Shown here piece after piece: positions 38,001-44,400 of a stretch of DNA of 64,000 bases. Each line of letters starts with the position of its first letter. The first letter of the stretch is position 1. Below the pieces are notes generated by a model. It saw only the letters and a program-made list of their open reading frames with translations. It was not told the origin of the DNA and made no database searches. This DNA comes from Eutreptiella sp. 'Long Island Sound 2002' (lineage: Eukaryota; Euglenozoa; Euglenophyceae; Eutreptiales; Eutreptiaceae): assembly GCA_964036045.1 (NCBI GenBank), contig OZ038381.1, positions 157,608,283-157,672,282 of the forward strand, written 5' to 3'. The position numbers and the translations under genes were made by a program.

Positions 38001-38317
38001 ACCAGTTGACCGATGGACCAGAAGTGCGGCCACACTTATTTGAGGGGCGCACGGTCCTGGACAGCCCTGGCACTTGGGGGTTGATGGCGGTGAGGGCGGG
38101 CACAGCGCCACACACCGCTCCCCGTCTGCCCATAGGCAATGATGGTGGCGTGGTGCCCGTCTACCACCGCGTCCACCAGCGGCACCCCTGCCACCGCGTA
38201 CACATCCGTTTGGGCGTCCTCATCCGAGAAGACGTAGTTGAAGGCGAAAGTGGTCTTGTGCCCGAACGCCCAGTCCTCTTCGTGCGGATTGCACAGAAAC
38301 AGCGTTCCGGCATCCAC
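1934..38317 (-). CDS. Armadillo-repeat kinesin, multi-exon, incomplete at both ends
   Basis: This is a microtubule motor protein. Eleven exons are seen: 38317-38116, 36931-36852, 35889-35798, 35134-34921, 32653-32546, 31999-31835, 31670-31546, 30893-30773, 11443-11262, 2421-2289 and 2063-1934. Every intron is GT-AG and every junction keeps frame. The motor part has the P-loop GQTGSGKT, switch I SSRSH, switch II DLAGSE and the HIPYRDSKLTR helix. It is followed by a charged helical segment and then ARM repeats. This order (motor, helix, ARM) is known from the ARM-kinesins of plants and some protists. The first strand of the motor (the usual VRVRP region) and the C-terminus were not found. The intron 30772-11444 is about 19.3 kb, contains an assembly gap and could hide more exons. 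That the ARM exons belong to the same gene is inferred from matching phase, order, strand and family architecture. Confidence 0.75.
2289..2421 (-). CDS. Kinesin ARM-region exon 2
   Basis: This 133-nt exon follows the acceptor gcatttgtcgcag. It has 1 nt completing a codon and then 44 codons, and ends in phase 0 before gtgtgtac. It encodes one ARM repeat: IPLILDAM, then QGQSTAALLHLS, then NLQQISEL. ARM repeats are stacks of three helices that bind partner proteins. Confidence 0.8.
2690..5200. repeat. Intronic low-complexity sequence with poly-G runs
   Basis: This lies in the intron between ARM exons 1 and 2. Long G or C runs sit near 2694, 3113, 3991, 4138 and 4418. The GC-rich part at 4200-5100 has degenerate GCAC-type repeats. 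No credible coding sequence was seen. Confidence 0.55.
5220..5500 (-). repeat. Diverged copy of the 193-bp repeat
   Basis: The segment reads, on the opposite strand, like the tandem units at 27.2-29.9 kb. Shared pieces include the tgtttttcaccgtatttggg block, a homopolymer G run and the stretch ending in the aacctgcttgtgcaattttc block. It lies alone, in inverse orientation to the array. Confidence 0.55.
5620..6313 (+). pseudogene. LINE reverse transcriptase C-terminal zinc-finger fragment
   Basis: The best part (5834-6313) reads CPGCFSPHEDEAHVLWDCPSWE. This C-x2-C...H-x4-C pattern is the zinc-binding segment that follows the reverse transcriptase in many non-LTR retrotransposons. Upstream, a different frame gives ALHAATTELEASLLRGVLAKALW, which fits the preceding helical part, but a stop and frame changes separate them. 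No reverse transcriptase core is seen, so this is the tail of a truncated copy. Confidence 0.6.
6520..6665 (+). repeat. Dispersed repeat family R1, copy 1
   Basis: It shares a block of about 140 bp with 9245-9400, including ccatggctc, the cctatgggtgctc motif and the gtcaccaaat.atcaccca core. Both copies are in the same orientation. Confidence 0.65.
8010..8079 (-). repeat. tRNA-derived SINE-like sequence
   Basis: The minus strand has an A-box-like GTAGTATCATAGTGG followed about 45 nt later by a perfect B-box core GGTTCGAACC. The arms do not fold into a full cloverleaf, so a SINE or tRNA relic is more likely than a functional tRNA. Confidence 0.45.
8147..8220 (-). repeat. tRNA-derived SINE-like sequence
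   Basis: The minus strand reads TAGTGCAGTGGTAATGCAT (A-box-like) and a T-arm-like GGGGATGCGAACCCC hairpin at tRNA spacing. The T-loop is altered (TGCGAA), so it is read as a degenerate tRNA-derived repeat. Confidence 0.45.
8825..9245 (+). repeat. Dispersed repeat family R2, copy 1
   Basis: It matches 28545-28975 over about 420 bp. Shared parts are ccatacaaacccyatgg, the ggtcatttttt-cgacatttttgacc block, a G run, aaaaactcattggggg, gcgtttattggacaaaat and the ggggtagggtacgc end. A more diverged partial copy lies at 9640-9870. Confidence 0.65.
9245..9400 (+). repeat. Dispersed repeat family R1, copy 2
   Basis: It is the same-orientation relative of 6520-6665, with more substitutions. It follows directly on an R2 copy, so R1 and R2 may be parts of one larger element. 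Confidence 0.6.
9640..9870 (+). repeat. Dispersed repeat family R2, partial copy
   Basis: It shares with the other R2 copies the run ending in attcattggggt, the caaaatgatgatgtt-acaaggggtta segment and ccttggggta, followed by a G run. It is truncated and diverged. Confidence 0.5.
9900..11090. other. Intron sequence, nothing recognised
   Basis: This mixed-composition sequence lies between the R2 copies and the ARM exon at 11.4 kb. No reading frame with a recognised domain, no tRNA and no clear repeat was seen. Confidence 0.5.
11262..11443 (-). CDS. Kinesin ARM-region exon 1
   Basis: This 182-nt exon starts after a pyrimidine-rich acceptor (ctgctacaaag) in phase 0 and ends in phase 2 before gtgtgcgc. 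It encodes a charged helix (RRLQVIKQQTAQLSEADAA) and the first part of an ARM repeat (ISIVSILAEACKDNRVILA). The split codon joins exactly to the exon at 2421, giving the ARM turn NRVILAR/IHAIPLILDAM. The start could also be at the later in-frame acceptor gactgcag. Confidence 0.72.
11829..11935 (+). repeat. CAGCAG-type minisatellite, short copy
   Basis: Degenerate ggcagcagccagca units follow a short CACCA run. It is the same family as the larger arrays at 14.5-15.2 kb and 17.7-17.9 kb. Confidence 0.6.
11938..12507 (+). CDS. Acidic ORF with AEPV tandem repeats, possibly the transposase N-terminus
   Basis: One open frame starts with an acidic stretch (DNDELEVDD, later DTGGDLNDDDEVV). It runs into about 140 residues built from VAEP-type units coded by a 12-bp repeat (gttgctgaacca and variants), ending at a stop at 12505-12507. 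The transposase frame to its right continues the array in another frame, so the ORF may be the N-terminus of that element cut by a frameshift. The alternative is an unrelated repeat protein. No known domain was recognised. No clear start codon was fixed, as the frame is open upstream of the ATG at 12034. Confidence 0.4.
   Translation, partial: AKARDNDELEVDDCWAVETDDEGSTGLDTGGDLNDDDEVVSEQGAVYFAEPIAEPVAEPIFEPFVVPVAEPVAEPVVEPIAELVAEPVAQPVAQPVAEQAVEPVAEPISEPFVVPFAVTVAEQAAEPVAAPVADQAAETVVEPVAEQAVGLVAELVAAQAAEPVAQTVATAVAEQAVEPVAELFAKPVA
12527..13746 (+). pseudogene. DDE_1 (pogo/Tigger-like) transposase, frameshifted
   Basis: DDE transposases cut and paste DNA using three acidic residues. Here the three blocks lie in order but in different frames: INFDEILD (about 12977), the segment SHPNGVINIVYMHDTFIPYL (about 13217-13272), VILDSATAH (about 13325) and LTILIQAIDVAL (about 13415-13450), which matches the family's LQPxD block. 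A stop at 13287 and at least three frame changes disrupt it. It sits on the plus strand inside the 19-kb kinesin intron, opposite to the host gene. Confidence 0.65.
13880..13960 (+). repeat. Inner flank of the inverted minisatellite, left
   Basis: It holds ttttaataaaatcctgcatg, gtgatttc, and ggccggtggttta. Its reverse complement is echoed at 14380-14495 (aaataaaatcacg, cgggcggtttaacc). It borders the CTGC-rich block on its left. Confidence 0.45.
13965..14345 (-). repeat. CAGC-rich minisatellite, inverted block
   Basis: Degenerate units of ggctgctggct and gttgcttggcggcc type are the reverse complement of the array to the right. They form the left arm of a large imperfect inverted structure with 14497-15245. 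Confidence 0.7.
14497..15245 (+). repeat. CAGC-rich minisatellite, direct block
   Basis: About 750 bp of degenerate 13-15-bp units (gcagcagccaccaa, gtagcggccaacagg) are open in several frames without coding meaning. It pairs in inverse orientation with 13965-14345. Confidence 0.75.
15519..15591 (-). repeat. tRNA-derived SINE-like sequence
   Basis: The minus strand reads GGCGGCTGTGGTCTAGCGGTCTCAGC (acceptor and A-box region) and, at the right distance, GTGGGTTCCATCCCCGC, a 5-bp T-arm hairpin with a B-box-like loop. The 3' acceptor strand does not pair with the 5' strand, so it is more likely a SINE head or tRNA pseudogene than an active tRNA. Confidence 0.5.
15792..16452 (-). pseudogene. Unrecognised ORF broken by a frameshift
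   Basis: Two overlapping minus frames look coding in composition. The first (16452-16195) contains MRRSSRKCPVVTDHEKLIATL. The second (16301-15792) contains KKWVIPKNHIAYYLKKVKEEG and VDRWDLYVQAYQWAGQEV. They join only with a frame change near 16250. No family was recognised. The setting, inside a repeat-filled intron near a transposase, suggests mobile DNA. Confidence 0.35.
16745..16862 (+). repeat. CAGCAG-type minisatellite, short block
   Basis: Degenerate gcagcagccac units interrupt otherwise unrelated sequence. Same family as 14.5-15.2 kb. Confidence 0.6.
17688..17925 (+). repeat. CAGCAG-type minisatellite
   Basis: About 17 units with a clear 14-bp period (gcagcagccaccaN) are present, regular at the left end and decaying to the right. 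Confidence 0.75.
18738..19076 (+). repeat. GGTGT pentanucleotide microsatellite
   Basis: About 340 bp of nearly perfect GGTGT units carry a single visible variant (a GGGGT unit near 18801). The array ends at gccgaaggcgct. It creates long meaningless frames on both strands. Confidence 0.95.
19258..19348 (+). repeat. GGTGT microsatellite, second block
   Basis: About 90 bp of the same pentanucleotide in the same orientation, 180 bp to the right of the first array. Confidence 0.95.
19690..19760 (+). repeat. CACCA-type microsatellite
   Basis: Short, imperfect ACACC units, the reverse complement of the GGTGT arrays. A further short block is at 20336-20365. Confidence 0.7.
19795..19965 (+). repeat. 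Dispersed repeat R3, copy 1
   Basis: It matches 24165-24335 in the same orientation: a CCGCCCC run, cactgcaccactsct, ggctgcc, gatagggacagccttga, a C run, ccaccaaggggg and accattgttcaaa. A tandem pair of about 60 bp (ggagttccactgcc) follows at 19968-20090. Confidence 0.65.
20879..20918 (+). repeat. Short repeat shared with 22200-22258
   Basis: Both places read ggggtattgatccatgg-gtgtggca-atca after a cacgtcggac motif. The one at 22.2 kb also carries a sequence (ctgtggcattacactccttcc, 22154-22174) that returns inverted at 25567-25600, so pieces of the long inverted repeat are scattered. Confidence 0.5.
20924..21330 (+). repeat. Long inverted repeat, left arm
   Basis: Its reverse complement is found at 25588-26116 at high identity. 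The outer end is gtgttgggcctc and the inner end is ggttatcaacsgac. The right arm has about 100 bp of extra sequence around 25660-25760. Confidence 0.8.
23939..24092 (+). pseudogene. Possible second BED-finger relic, opposite strand
   Basis: The plus strand reads HSKGHQQTRKMGKSEK, close to DSKGHQQARRTSKLRE of the minus-strand hAT finger 400 bp away. Only the finger's C-terminal half is recognisable. It may be the remains of a head-to-head copy, but the match is short. Confidence 0.25.
24165..24335 (+). repeat. Dispersed repeat R3, copy 2
   Basis: Same-orientation relative of 19795-19965, with a C run of 15 or more in the centre. Confidence 0.65.
24895..24972 (+). repeat. AT-rich direct repeat, copy 1
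   Basis: The stretch containing gcagaacccatttttgcgtaaggc and gacgccaaaaattaatattt returns at 25338-25421 in the same orientation, about 440 bp away. Confidence 0.7.
25338..25421 (+). repeat. AT-rich direct repeat, copy 2
   Basis: Second copy of the sequence at 24895. It is followed by an AATT-rich low-complexity stretch to 25510. Confidence 0.7.
25588..26116 (-). repeat. Long inverted repeat, right arm
   Basis: Reverse-complement partner of 20924-21330, including the ctttacggatccgg and ttgatccggtgaaagtggg blocks. Its outer end is gaggcccaacac. Confidence 0.8.
26120..27160. other. Intron sequence, nothing recognised
   Basis: The minus strand is open for 238 codons (26862-26146) but its translation is Cys- and Ser-rich with no domain pattern. 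A small tandem duplication (ttgaatggtggagcgcg, twice) is at 26888. Confidence 0.45.
27163..27232 (+). repeat. Array-boundary repeat, copy 1
   Basis: The block attctattgccttcggcaag, tccacctcg-agaga, tctaccc and caacacacacccaaa appears three times (27163, 28970, 29910), each at an edge of the 193-bp array. Confidence 0.8.
27233..28330 (+). repeat. Tandem array of ~193-bp units, part 1
   Basis: About six units start at roughly 190-197-bp steps (near 27254, 27447, 27646, 27838, 28028, 28220). Each holds catgctttacataccttgg, tcattttaggtgatcaca, a cgaaaacttcgatttttg block, gtgaaaaactgcataagc, a C run of variable length and aatacccaaatagggtg. The diverged 5.2-kb copy is its inverse. Confidence 0.85.
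28545..28968 (+). repeat. Dispersed repeat family R2, copy 2
   Basis: This copy of the 8.8-kb repeat separates the two halves of the 193-bp array. It carries a compound C run (about 28718-28752) and a G run. Confidence 0.7.
28969..29040 (+). repeat. Array-boundary repeat, copy 2
   Basis: Same block as 27163. It restarts the tandem array after the R2 copy. Confidence 0.8.
29041..29909 (+). repeat. Tandem array of ~193-bp units, part 2
   Basis: About five units start near 29063, 29250, 29447, 29643 and 29836, of the same type as 27233-28330. Confidence 0.85.
29910..30000 (+). repeat. Array-boundary repeat, copy 3, abutting the gap
   Basis: Third copy of the boundary block, running into the assembly gap with a small duplication of aaatagggtataaa. 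Confidence 0.75.
30001..30200. other. Assembly gap
   Basis: Exactly 200 N, so its true length is unknown. It lies next to a tandem array and inside a kinesin intron, so both the array length and possible exons are uncertain. Confidence 0.99.
30201..30300 (-). other. Possible stalk exon next to the gap
   Basis: Between the assembly gap and about 30300 the minus strand is open and reads an acidic Ser/Thr-rich stretch (SGYSDSEEND, later SLTSSHSFGSQSF). The composition suits a linker of the kinesin, but no convincing acceptor was fixed and the donor would lie in the gap. It is reported only as a candidate. Confidence 0.25.
30773..30893 (-). CDS. Kinesin exon: helical stalk segment
   Basis: This 121-nt exon completes the split Arg codon and gives QMDELSADMR and later LAEATKASRQAAAQ, charged and Ala-rich and probably helical. 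It follows the acceptor ctgcccctcag and ends in phase 0 before gtgtgcaa. The next supported exon is 19 kb away on the same strand. Confidence 0.8.
31071..31120 (+). repeat. CACCAT hexanucleotide microsatellite
   Basis: About seven atcacc units lie within the kinesin intron 31545-30894. Confidence 0.9.
31546..31670 (-). CDS. Kinesin exon: end of motor and neck
   Basis: This 125-nt exon starts in phase 0 after tattgctcag. It encodes ESFNETLSSVKFADRVK, the last motor helix (FADR type), then a neck-like stretch ending INEHEYLQLLR. It ends in phase 2 before gtattgcg. Confidence 0.9.
31835..31999 (-). CDS. Kinesin exon: microtubule-binding helix
   Basis: This 165-nt phase 0 exon encodes AINLSLTCLGNVV, then HIPYRDSKLTRVL, the conserved microtubule-facing loop and helix of kinesins, and ends in VITCLSPTV. 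The donor is gtatgccc. Confidence 0.92.
32546..32653 (-). CDS. Kinesin exon: switch II
   Basis: This 108-nt phase 0 exon follows the acceptor cctgaatcag. It encodes SRMSLVDLAGSERVKRSG, which contains the switch II DLAGSE motif, and the start of helix alpha-4 (GQQLKETQ). The donor is gtctgacg. Confidence 0.9.
33024..33478 (+). repeat. ACAAC pentanucleotide microsatellite with variants
   Basis: About 450 bp of caaca units in the kinesin intron 34920-32654. Variant tacac units cluster at 33145-33250 and 33315-33350. Confidence 0.93.
34921..35134 (-). CDS. Kinesin exon: switch I
   Basis: This 214-nt exon completes the split Arg codon (RDLLN), then holds a variable loop rich in charged residues, the QQRATSNHALND helix and switch I NDMSSRSH, the nucleotide-sensing loop of kinesins. 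It ends LLDVYQQ in phase 0 before gtgctgct. Confidence 0.9.
35270..35520 (+). repeat. Degenerate tandem repeat in a kinesin intron
   Basis: Units of roughly 30 bp such as gcgtgctatgayac-cac and catgatgcacarc repeat irregularly through the intron 35797-35135. Confidence 0.55.
35798..35889 (-). CDS. Kinesin exon: VEIYNEEIR strand
   Basis: This 92-nt exon starts in phase 0 after ttctgttccgcag and ends in phase 2 before gtgtgcgg. It encodes SDLYRHKK followed by the hallmark strand VEIYNEEIR, which in kinesins follows the alpha-2 helix. The Arg codon is split by the next intron. Confidence 0.9.
36852..36931 (-). CDS. Kinesin exon: P-loop end
   Basis: This 80-nt exon follows the acceptor cccgtgttcag and completes GSGKT, continuing HTILGA and ending GVFLRVL before the donor gtatgtgc. 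The 2-nt start phase matches the previous exon, and the end is phase 0. A donor 18 nt earlier (gtatttct) would also keep frame but fits the splice consensus and the kinesin alignment less well. Confidence 0.85.
37137..37262 (+). repeat. 20-21-bp tandem repeat in a kinesin intron
   Basis: Six units of ccaaaaatccggtagngggt type lie in the intron 38115-36932. Confidence 0.7.
38116..38317 (-). CDS. Kinesin exon: motor N-terminal part to P-loop
   Basis: The 202-nt exon starts in phase 0 after an acceptor reading gatctcag and ends in phase 1 before gtgtgtgg. It encodes the kinesin core segment with FAFNYVF, a helix ending in VDAVVDGHHATI, then AYGQTGS. The intron splits the Gly codon of the P-loop. 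The exon that should precede it, with the first beta strand, was not recognised upstream. Confidence 0.88.
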
Positions 38318-38463
38318 CTGAGATCAGTGTGCGGTGTGTCTGCCATCCCCCCCCCCCCAAGTTTGCGAGGCGGCAATCAACCGGCGGCTCATATCTGCGT
38401 TCCATTAGGCGACCATCGCACTGGCACAGTTTGCAGAAGTGCACCAACCCCCCCGCACACCCT

Positions 38464-38486
38464 CCCGGATTAGGGTTAGGGTTGGT
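38464..38486 (+). repeat. Short TTAGGG-like run
   Basis: It reads ggattagggttagggttgg, about two and a half units. It is too short to call a telomere relic. Confidence 0.4.
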
Positions 38487-38499
38487 GTACGTGTGCAAG

Positions 38500-41400
38500 T
38501 GCAGCAAACGTCCGGGGAAACGACAGTCAAAACGGCGGTCTGATGGGGATTTTGGGGGGGTTTTGGGCCCCGTTACAGCGACATTCGCCGGAGATAACCC
38601 CCAAACAAACAGGCGTGGGGTGCAGTCTCAAACGCAGTCCTGTAATGAGCACAAACAACTCCTCACAGTCATAGCCCAGCCCCTCTATACCACTACAGCC
38701 GCCTCACAAACATAACATCTCCATTGATGACTACAAAAAGTGCGGCGAAAAACGCCACCGCCACACATAGTCACGGTGCTTAGACACGGGATGTCGCAGA
38801 GCAGCTGCTGAAAAGACTCCAGTTCGAATCGCATGTTGTTCTTTGAGGGGCCATGATGGCTGGTTTGCACCGGCAGCAGGATCCTGCCCTCATTCCGGAC
38901 TCAGTCATGGCATCTCCTCTGCCCCCCTGCCCCTGTGTACAAGGCACATGAAGCTCCCAAACCAATACGGTCCGTACACCCAGACAAAGCCGTACTTTAC
39001 ATGCGCAGCTGAGAGAAGAGGAATCTGCTCCTGAGCATGGCTGTAGTCTTGTGCTGAGAGTGGAGTGTGTCCCACTGCTCACGATTGCAGCCTCTGCCGT
39101 CGTGGCGCCCACTTCGCTGCCAGCGCTGAGAGGTTTGACATTCAGTGTCTCTCAGACCGTGAAGTTTGGAGGGCGCACGCCGCCACAAGTGGTGTGGGAA
39201 ATTGTAACACAGCACAGGGGGTAGCTTTGTGGGTGAGAGTGGAATGTGCGCCCCGATGCTCACAACTGCAGCCGGCTGCCCACGTGAAGAAGGATAGGGA
39301 TGCAGGCAAGGTCCGAAAAGGAAAGAAAAGCTGATAATGTGTGGGATTGGCATGAGGAGGAGACGGAGGCAATTGTCGTTTGCCCCACTTTTGACAAGGA
39401 AATTGTTTCCTAAAGATTAGGTCAAAAATACCAAATGTTGGGCCCTAGTCACAGGGGGCGGATGTTCCAGACAACCCCCCCCTCACTACAATGTCGACGG
39501 ATTGGAGTGACCCCTTTTCATCCGGGCATACCTTTCGACAGCAGTCCACATCGTAGCGCTCCCCAAAATGCTCGAGCCGGGGCCGAATTCTCACAGCAAC
39601 TTGAATGCGGCTCTCGTCTGCCATGCAGGCAGACGACTGTGCGGCTTATGTACGTTGGGGGGGCCTGACAACATGCACCACTGCACAAGAACACCACGGG
39701 ATTGGGAGAGGGTGCAGGCAAGGCAGGTGCCACGCCGAGGTAAGCTCATACGCGGTCGGCAGGTCACAGTCGACCTAAGTCCCCCACAGAACCAATGCCG
39801 GCTGCCTTGCATCCGCTTACACTCCTTCCACACCTCGCCTGCTCTCTCAAATCCTCCATACTATCCACTCTGCAACGCTCCCAGACCTGTTCAGCCCTGC
39901 CCTCTCCAAGCCTCTCGATGTGCCACCATATGCCGATGCTTTGCGCAGTGCGTAATGCGCCCTTCGAAACAATGTGTTGGCACTTCGTGTTGCTGCTTTG
40001 AGTAACCATGTTTTGCTGCTCAGTGCAGCAGTGTGTCGCTCTTGGTACAGCCAGCCAAATTCAGCTGCTCAGCTGCAGAGCTCTGCTTTGTACAGCTGTA
40101 CATTTTTCCTATGCACAACCAAGCTCTTCTGTGCAGTTTTGTGTTGCTTCTCTGTGCGACGGCATTTAGCTGCTTTGGTGTGGTGTCCATTTGTGCCGCT
40201 ATGTGTTGCGGCTTTGGCAGCAGAGCTTATCTCTTCAGTGCAGCTGTCCGTTGCTGCTAATTACTTGGGTTGATGATGATGTTGATGATTTGTCCGCTAC
40301 ACAAGTGCAATGCAGCAGCAGCACTCTGGGCTGCACAGTGCATTGCATGTGTTTATGTGGAAATCATGGCATTCTGAGTGCGCAAGAAGAAGCAGAAGGC
40401 TCTTGGCAGGGAATTCCACACAAAGCCTGGGGGCCAGACACGCGGGTGTTGTTAAAATCCCTGATGTATTTTGTTGCGTCAGTCATGCACTCTTAGCAAA
40501 CAGTCCATCAACAGACTTTTGCACTTTTTTTGTAATCGGTGCTGTGTTAGGGTGAGGGTGGATCAACATAAGGGACAAAAAGGTGTGTCCAATTTGGTGG
40601 CTCAATTTGGGGACAGTTTGAAAGAGAGGCTTAGACTACTTTGAGACCTTGCAGGATGTATGTTCCAAAAGTAGCGTGCAGTAGGTGCGCAGCCCAAGGA
40701 TTCCTCCGCAGCACAATGCAGCCAATATAGCAATACACCCCAAAACCTGCCTGTAAGAAGGGCTCAAGCAGCAGTGCACACCTGCAGTATGCAGATCAGG
40801 CTGCCTGTGTGTAGCAGCTACAAAGTATTGCTCTATGGCCATCAACTAGTGTTGAAGAGATCGTGACATGTTTGAAACAAGTAAATCGGGTGTTCCCTAA
40901 GGAAGAGATTGTGCTTTGTAGCCTAGCAATATGTTTGATAGGTAAGGCCTCAGTCCTTCGTGTGTGTGGTGAGTCATTTCACTCCTCATGCAATTACCCC
41001 AGTACTTCACAGCAGTCAGGCACGAGGGGTTGTTTTCCAGTGCTATGTGCACGCATGACTCTTCCGTGTCTTCTGATTGCACGTGCCAGCAATCTGTGAA
41101 TGTCCTGGATTTGACGTTGGTATCTCATTGAATTCCCATTATCTGGGTTTGCCCACTGTGGCATATGTCTTCGAAACTTGTTGTTAAACGACTTCCCTGG
41201 CCAGTCGGTCAGATAAGCTGTAGCTGGGGGTGACAGTGGTGAAACTTGCATGGGACTGGTGGTGGTGGTGCAGAAAACATCCGTTCGACTAATCCATTCT
41301 CCTAGACAACCATAATACTGGGTCGGGTTTCCAGCACCCATACCCTCTAACCAGCAGTCCATCTGAAATATGCGATGGCCCATGGGACTGCATTCGCCGC

Positions 41401-44400
41401 ATTCTTCCCCCCATTGGTGGTCCGGCAGTGCAAAGGTTGCGCTGGAGCAAGTGTCTGTGAAGCGATACAATGCAGTTTAATGCAGAAGAGAGGGAACGCC
41501 TATGGAAGCTCTAGCATAACAGCATCAGGAGGATGCAAACCCAGAAACCAGCTCGGCCGTGCAACAACGGACCCCGAGAACCTTGAATGATGTTGTACCT
41601 CCCCCCCCCTTGTAATCTCCCCACAAACGTCGTGACGGTTCCACCCCCACAGGGGGGGGGGGGGGTTGCACCAAAAAACGGTACCATAGTATCACAGTGT
41701 TAATCAGCTTCGGGGCCCTTGGCGCCTTGTAAAAATTTCTTTGGCGCCTAGTATTTTCTATGCTTTTTGGGCCAAGTGACCGTTCCCCCCCAAGGGGGGG
41801 CATTGCAAAGGGGGGGGGGGGGGGATACAAAGCCATATCATGAGAAATCTTGCATGTCCAAGCCTTTTTTATATTCAGCCTTGTGTGTGCCTAGCAAGCA
41901 ATGTAGACGGGTATCATGCGCAGTGACTGCGTTGTGGAGTGATGCACTAAACACCCAGCACACGGCACAGCCATGCATGCACACATTCAGACGCACAGAA
42001 TCGTTCATAGCACACGAGCAAGCACAGACAGGAAATTGCATACAAACATGGGGGTATCCGCATATCAGGACAACACACCCCCATTTGCAGAGGCACAGTC
42101 GCATGTAAAAATGCATGCACAAATCTGACACAGACTGACGCTCCGCCAACTGTGCAACTGACTACTGCGGCACCTGCCATTACTAAGGCAACAATTCCGG
42201 GTTACGTACAAACACGCTGGATGGCCACCAGCGGTCACAGAAGGATCAAACCCGCCATCAGCAATAGTCGGACATAGTGGGACATTCAAACCACAATGCA
42301 ACGCCAGTCCCCCTTCTTCTCGGGCTTTCTTTCAGTAAAACAAATCTGTACAGGAGGCACTCCGCCGCTGCACCCTCTAGAATGTGCACAGCACCACCCG
42401 CACCCTCTCACAAAAACGTCTGCTTCTTCTGACCAAGGTTGTCCTGCATGCGATTACCAAACAATTGCCTGGCTTCTAGACATCCAGAGCTCCATCGTAG
42501 TTAGCGCTTAGTAGACGCCGGTTCACGGTCAACCGTTGGTGGTTGATGGTCAACGCCGGTTGGCCGGCCGCAACCCTCCACCCAAACCGCAACCCTGCCG
42601 CTGCACATGTTTTGTAGGGTCATGTGTACGAGACAGCCGTGTCCCAACAAAACCCTGATGTTGGTGCGGTGCAAACACTAAATGCAAACAAACAGACATC
42701 TTACAATGCACCACCTCGACCTCCTCTTGAGCACGTCTGCATGAGTTCTGAAGACATGCGGGGAACAAGTCTCCAAATTAAGTTGAGGGTGCGATTCCTG
42801 GACCTGTCACCAAGAAGGTGGAAACTGGGCCTCCCTTGATGTGCAAATGAGTCGGACCGCGAATGAATGTGAAAAGGAACATCCTATGTGTACAGAACAT
42901 TTCATTAAGAATGCATATTTGGATCACCAAAGATGGCACGTTGCAACAAAACGACAAGCCACGGCTCATGGTATGTCAAGGACTAGCAATACACTCCTCC
43001 AGCTTCAGCAGTGGGACGTTTGGAAAGGTTGTACTGCGGACCGATTTGTTGAATGGCACTCACTTTCGTCAAACATACCCGCAATGGTTGGTGTGATGTA
43101 ATAGCCATGCCGTGAACGATGGTGTGGCCGTCACCGTGTTTGACATTCGGGGCATCTTAATGCAACAGACGAGGAATCCCAGCCAACGCCAACCAGCGGA
43201 ACGTGGAAGCATGTACTCTTTGTCTGCCCCAAGCTTGCCATACCCACCCCCACCCACCTTGAGGGGACAGCCACCACCTTCAGGAGGTGAGGGGGGGGGG
43301 GGGGGCAGTGCAACACACCATAAGTGTAGATATGCGGCGCATACTGCACGCATCTTGTGGAACATTGCTGTGCCACATGGTCTGCAGAGCGACAAGTGGT
43401 GCAGTGCAAATGGGGCAATAGGCATGAACTAGGTGTCCCATACACTGCAACCACCTTCATGCTTCATCGGTGGTAAATTGGCTGATACCCCCCCCCCATT
43501 GTTCCCAAAGACGGGCAATGTACAGATGTGATCAGACGGGGTGCCCATGTTCAAACAAGCCCGTGGTTGCGCGCAGCCCACGCATGGCACGCGCACACGC
43601 ACGCACAATGGATGTGTGAGCTATGGCACATCAGAGGCAGATGTCCCCAGAAACCTTTGCACATCCTGAAATTCACCGGGAGTTTGCTGCATAATTCAAA
43701 TGAAATCCGGTCCCTTTTGCGCAATACCCACAACATAAACACAACTTCACCCAAAGACCGGGTAGAAATGATAGAGCGACCAGAATAAGTCAGTCGCCAA
43801 TGCCCGGAACTGACAATGGGCCGGGCCTTGATTCTGCTTTCCCGCAGGAGGGTCCGTTGGTTTTTTGTCCTTACCGGTGGTGATTCGCTATAAAGGCTGA
43901 GTAAGAGTGCCAGAGTACCAGTGGGGGTGGGGGGGGGTTGGCATAGCTGTAGGTGGTGGTGGGGGAAAGGGAGGGCAATGACATGAACTTTGTTCAGAAC
44001 GTTCGCAAAAAAATGCAGTTTGATGTTGATATGCTTTGGGCTGGGCAAATATTTCAATATCCATGTAAGGCACAATCGCTTTTTTTACCAGGCCAATGTG
44101 CAAACCAGCGAAACGTTACAGTGAGGCACTGCGCAGGATAACAAGTGCCACATCCGGAACAGGTTAATTCATCGTGCAGGCACACAAACAACACCTTCAA
44201 ACAGAATTGCAACAGAGCAATACGAAATGTCAGGCACCGCTTGAGGTTTCCTTCATTCTGGTGCTGCAAACCCATGCTTTAAAAATGAAGAAAAGGCGGT
44301 CAGCGGGGTGTCCTTCGGACACGCCCGTGCTTTCACGAGTGGGGGGGGGGGGGGGGGCTGCTTGAACTTGTGCACATGCCACTGGACCGCAGTAAGAGCT

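Noticed and set aside
40994-41470. 158-codon minus frame with a Cys-rich segment
   Set aside because: It has reasonable composition but no recognised domain, start context or splice partners, so it is mentioned only within the gene-poor stretch.
42863-43096. Segment SSGTFGKVVL resembling a kinase glycine loop
   Set aside because: No other kinase motif follows in any frame; chance match.
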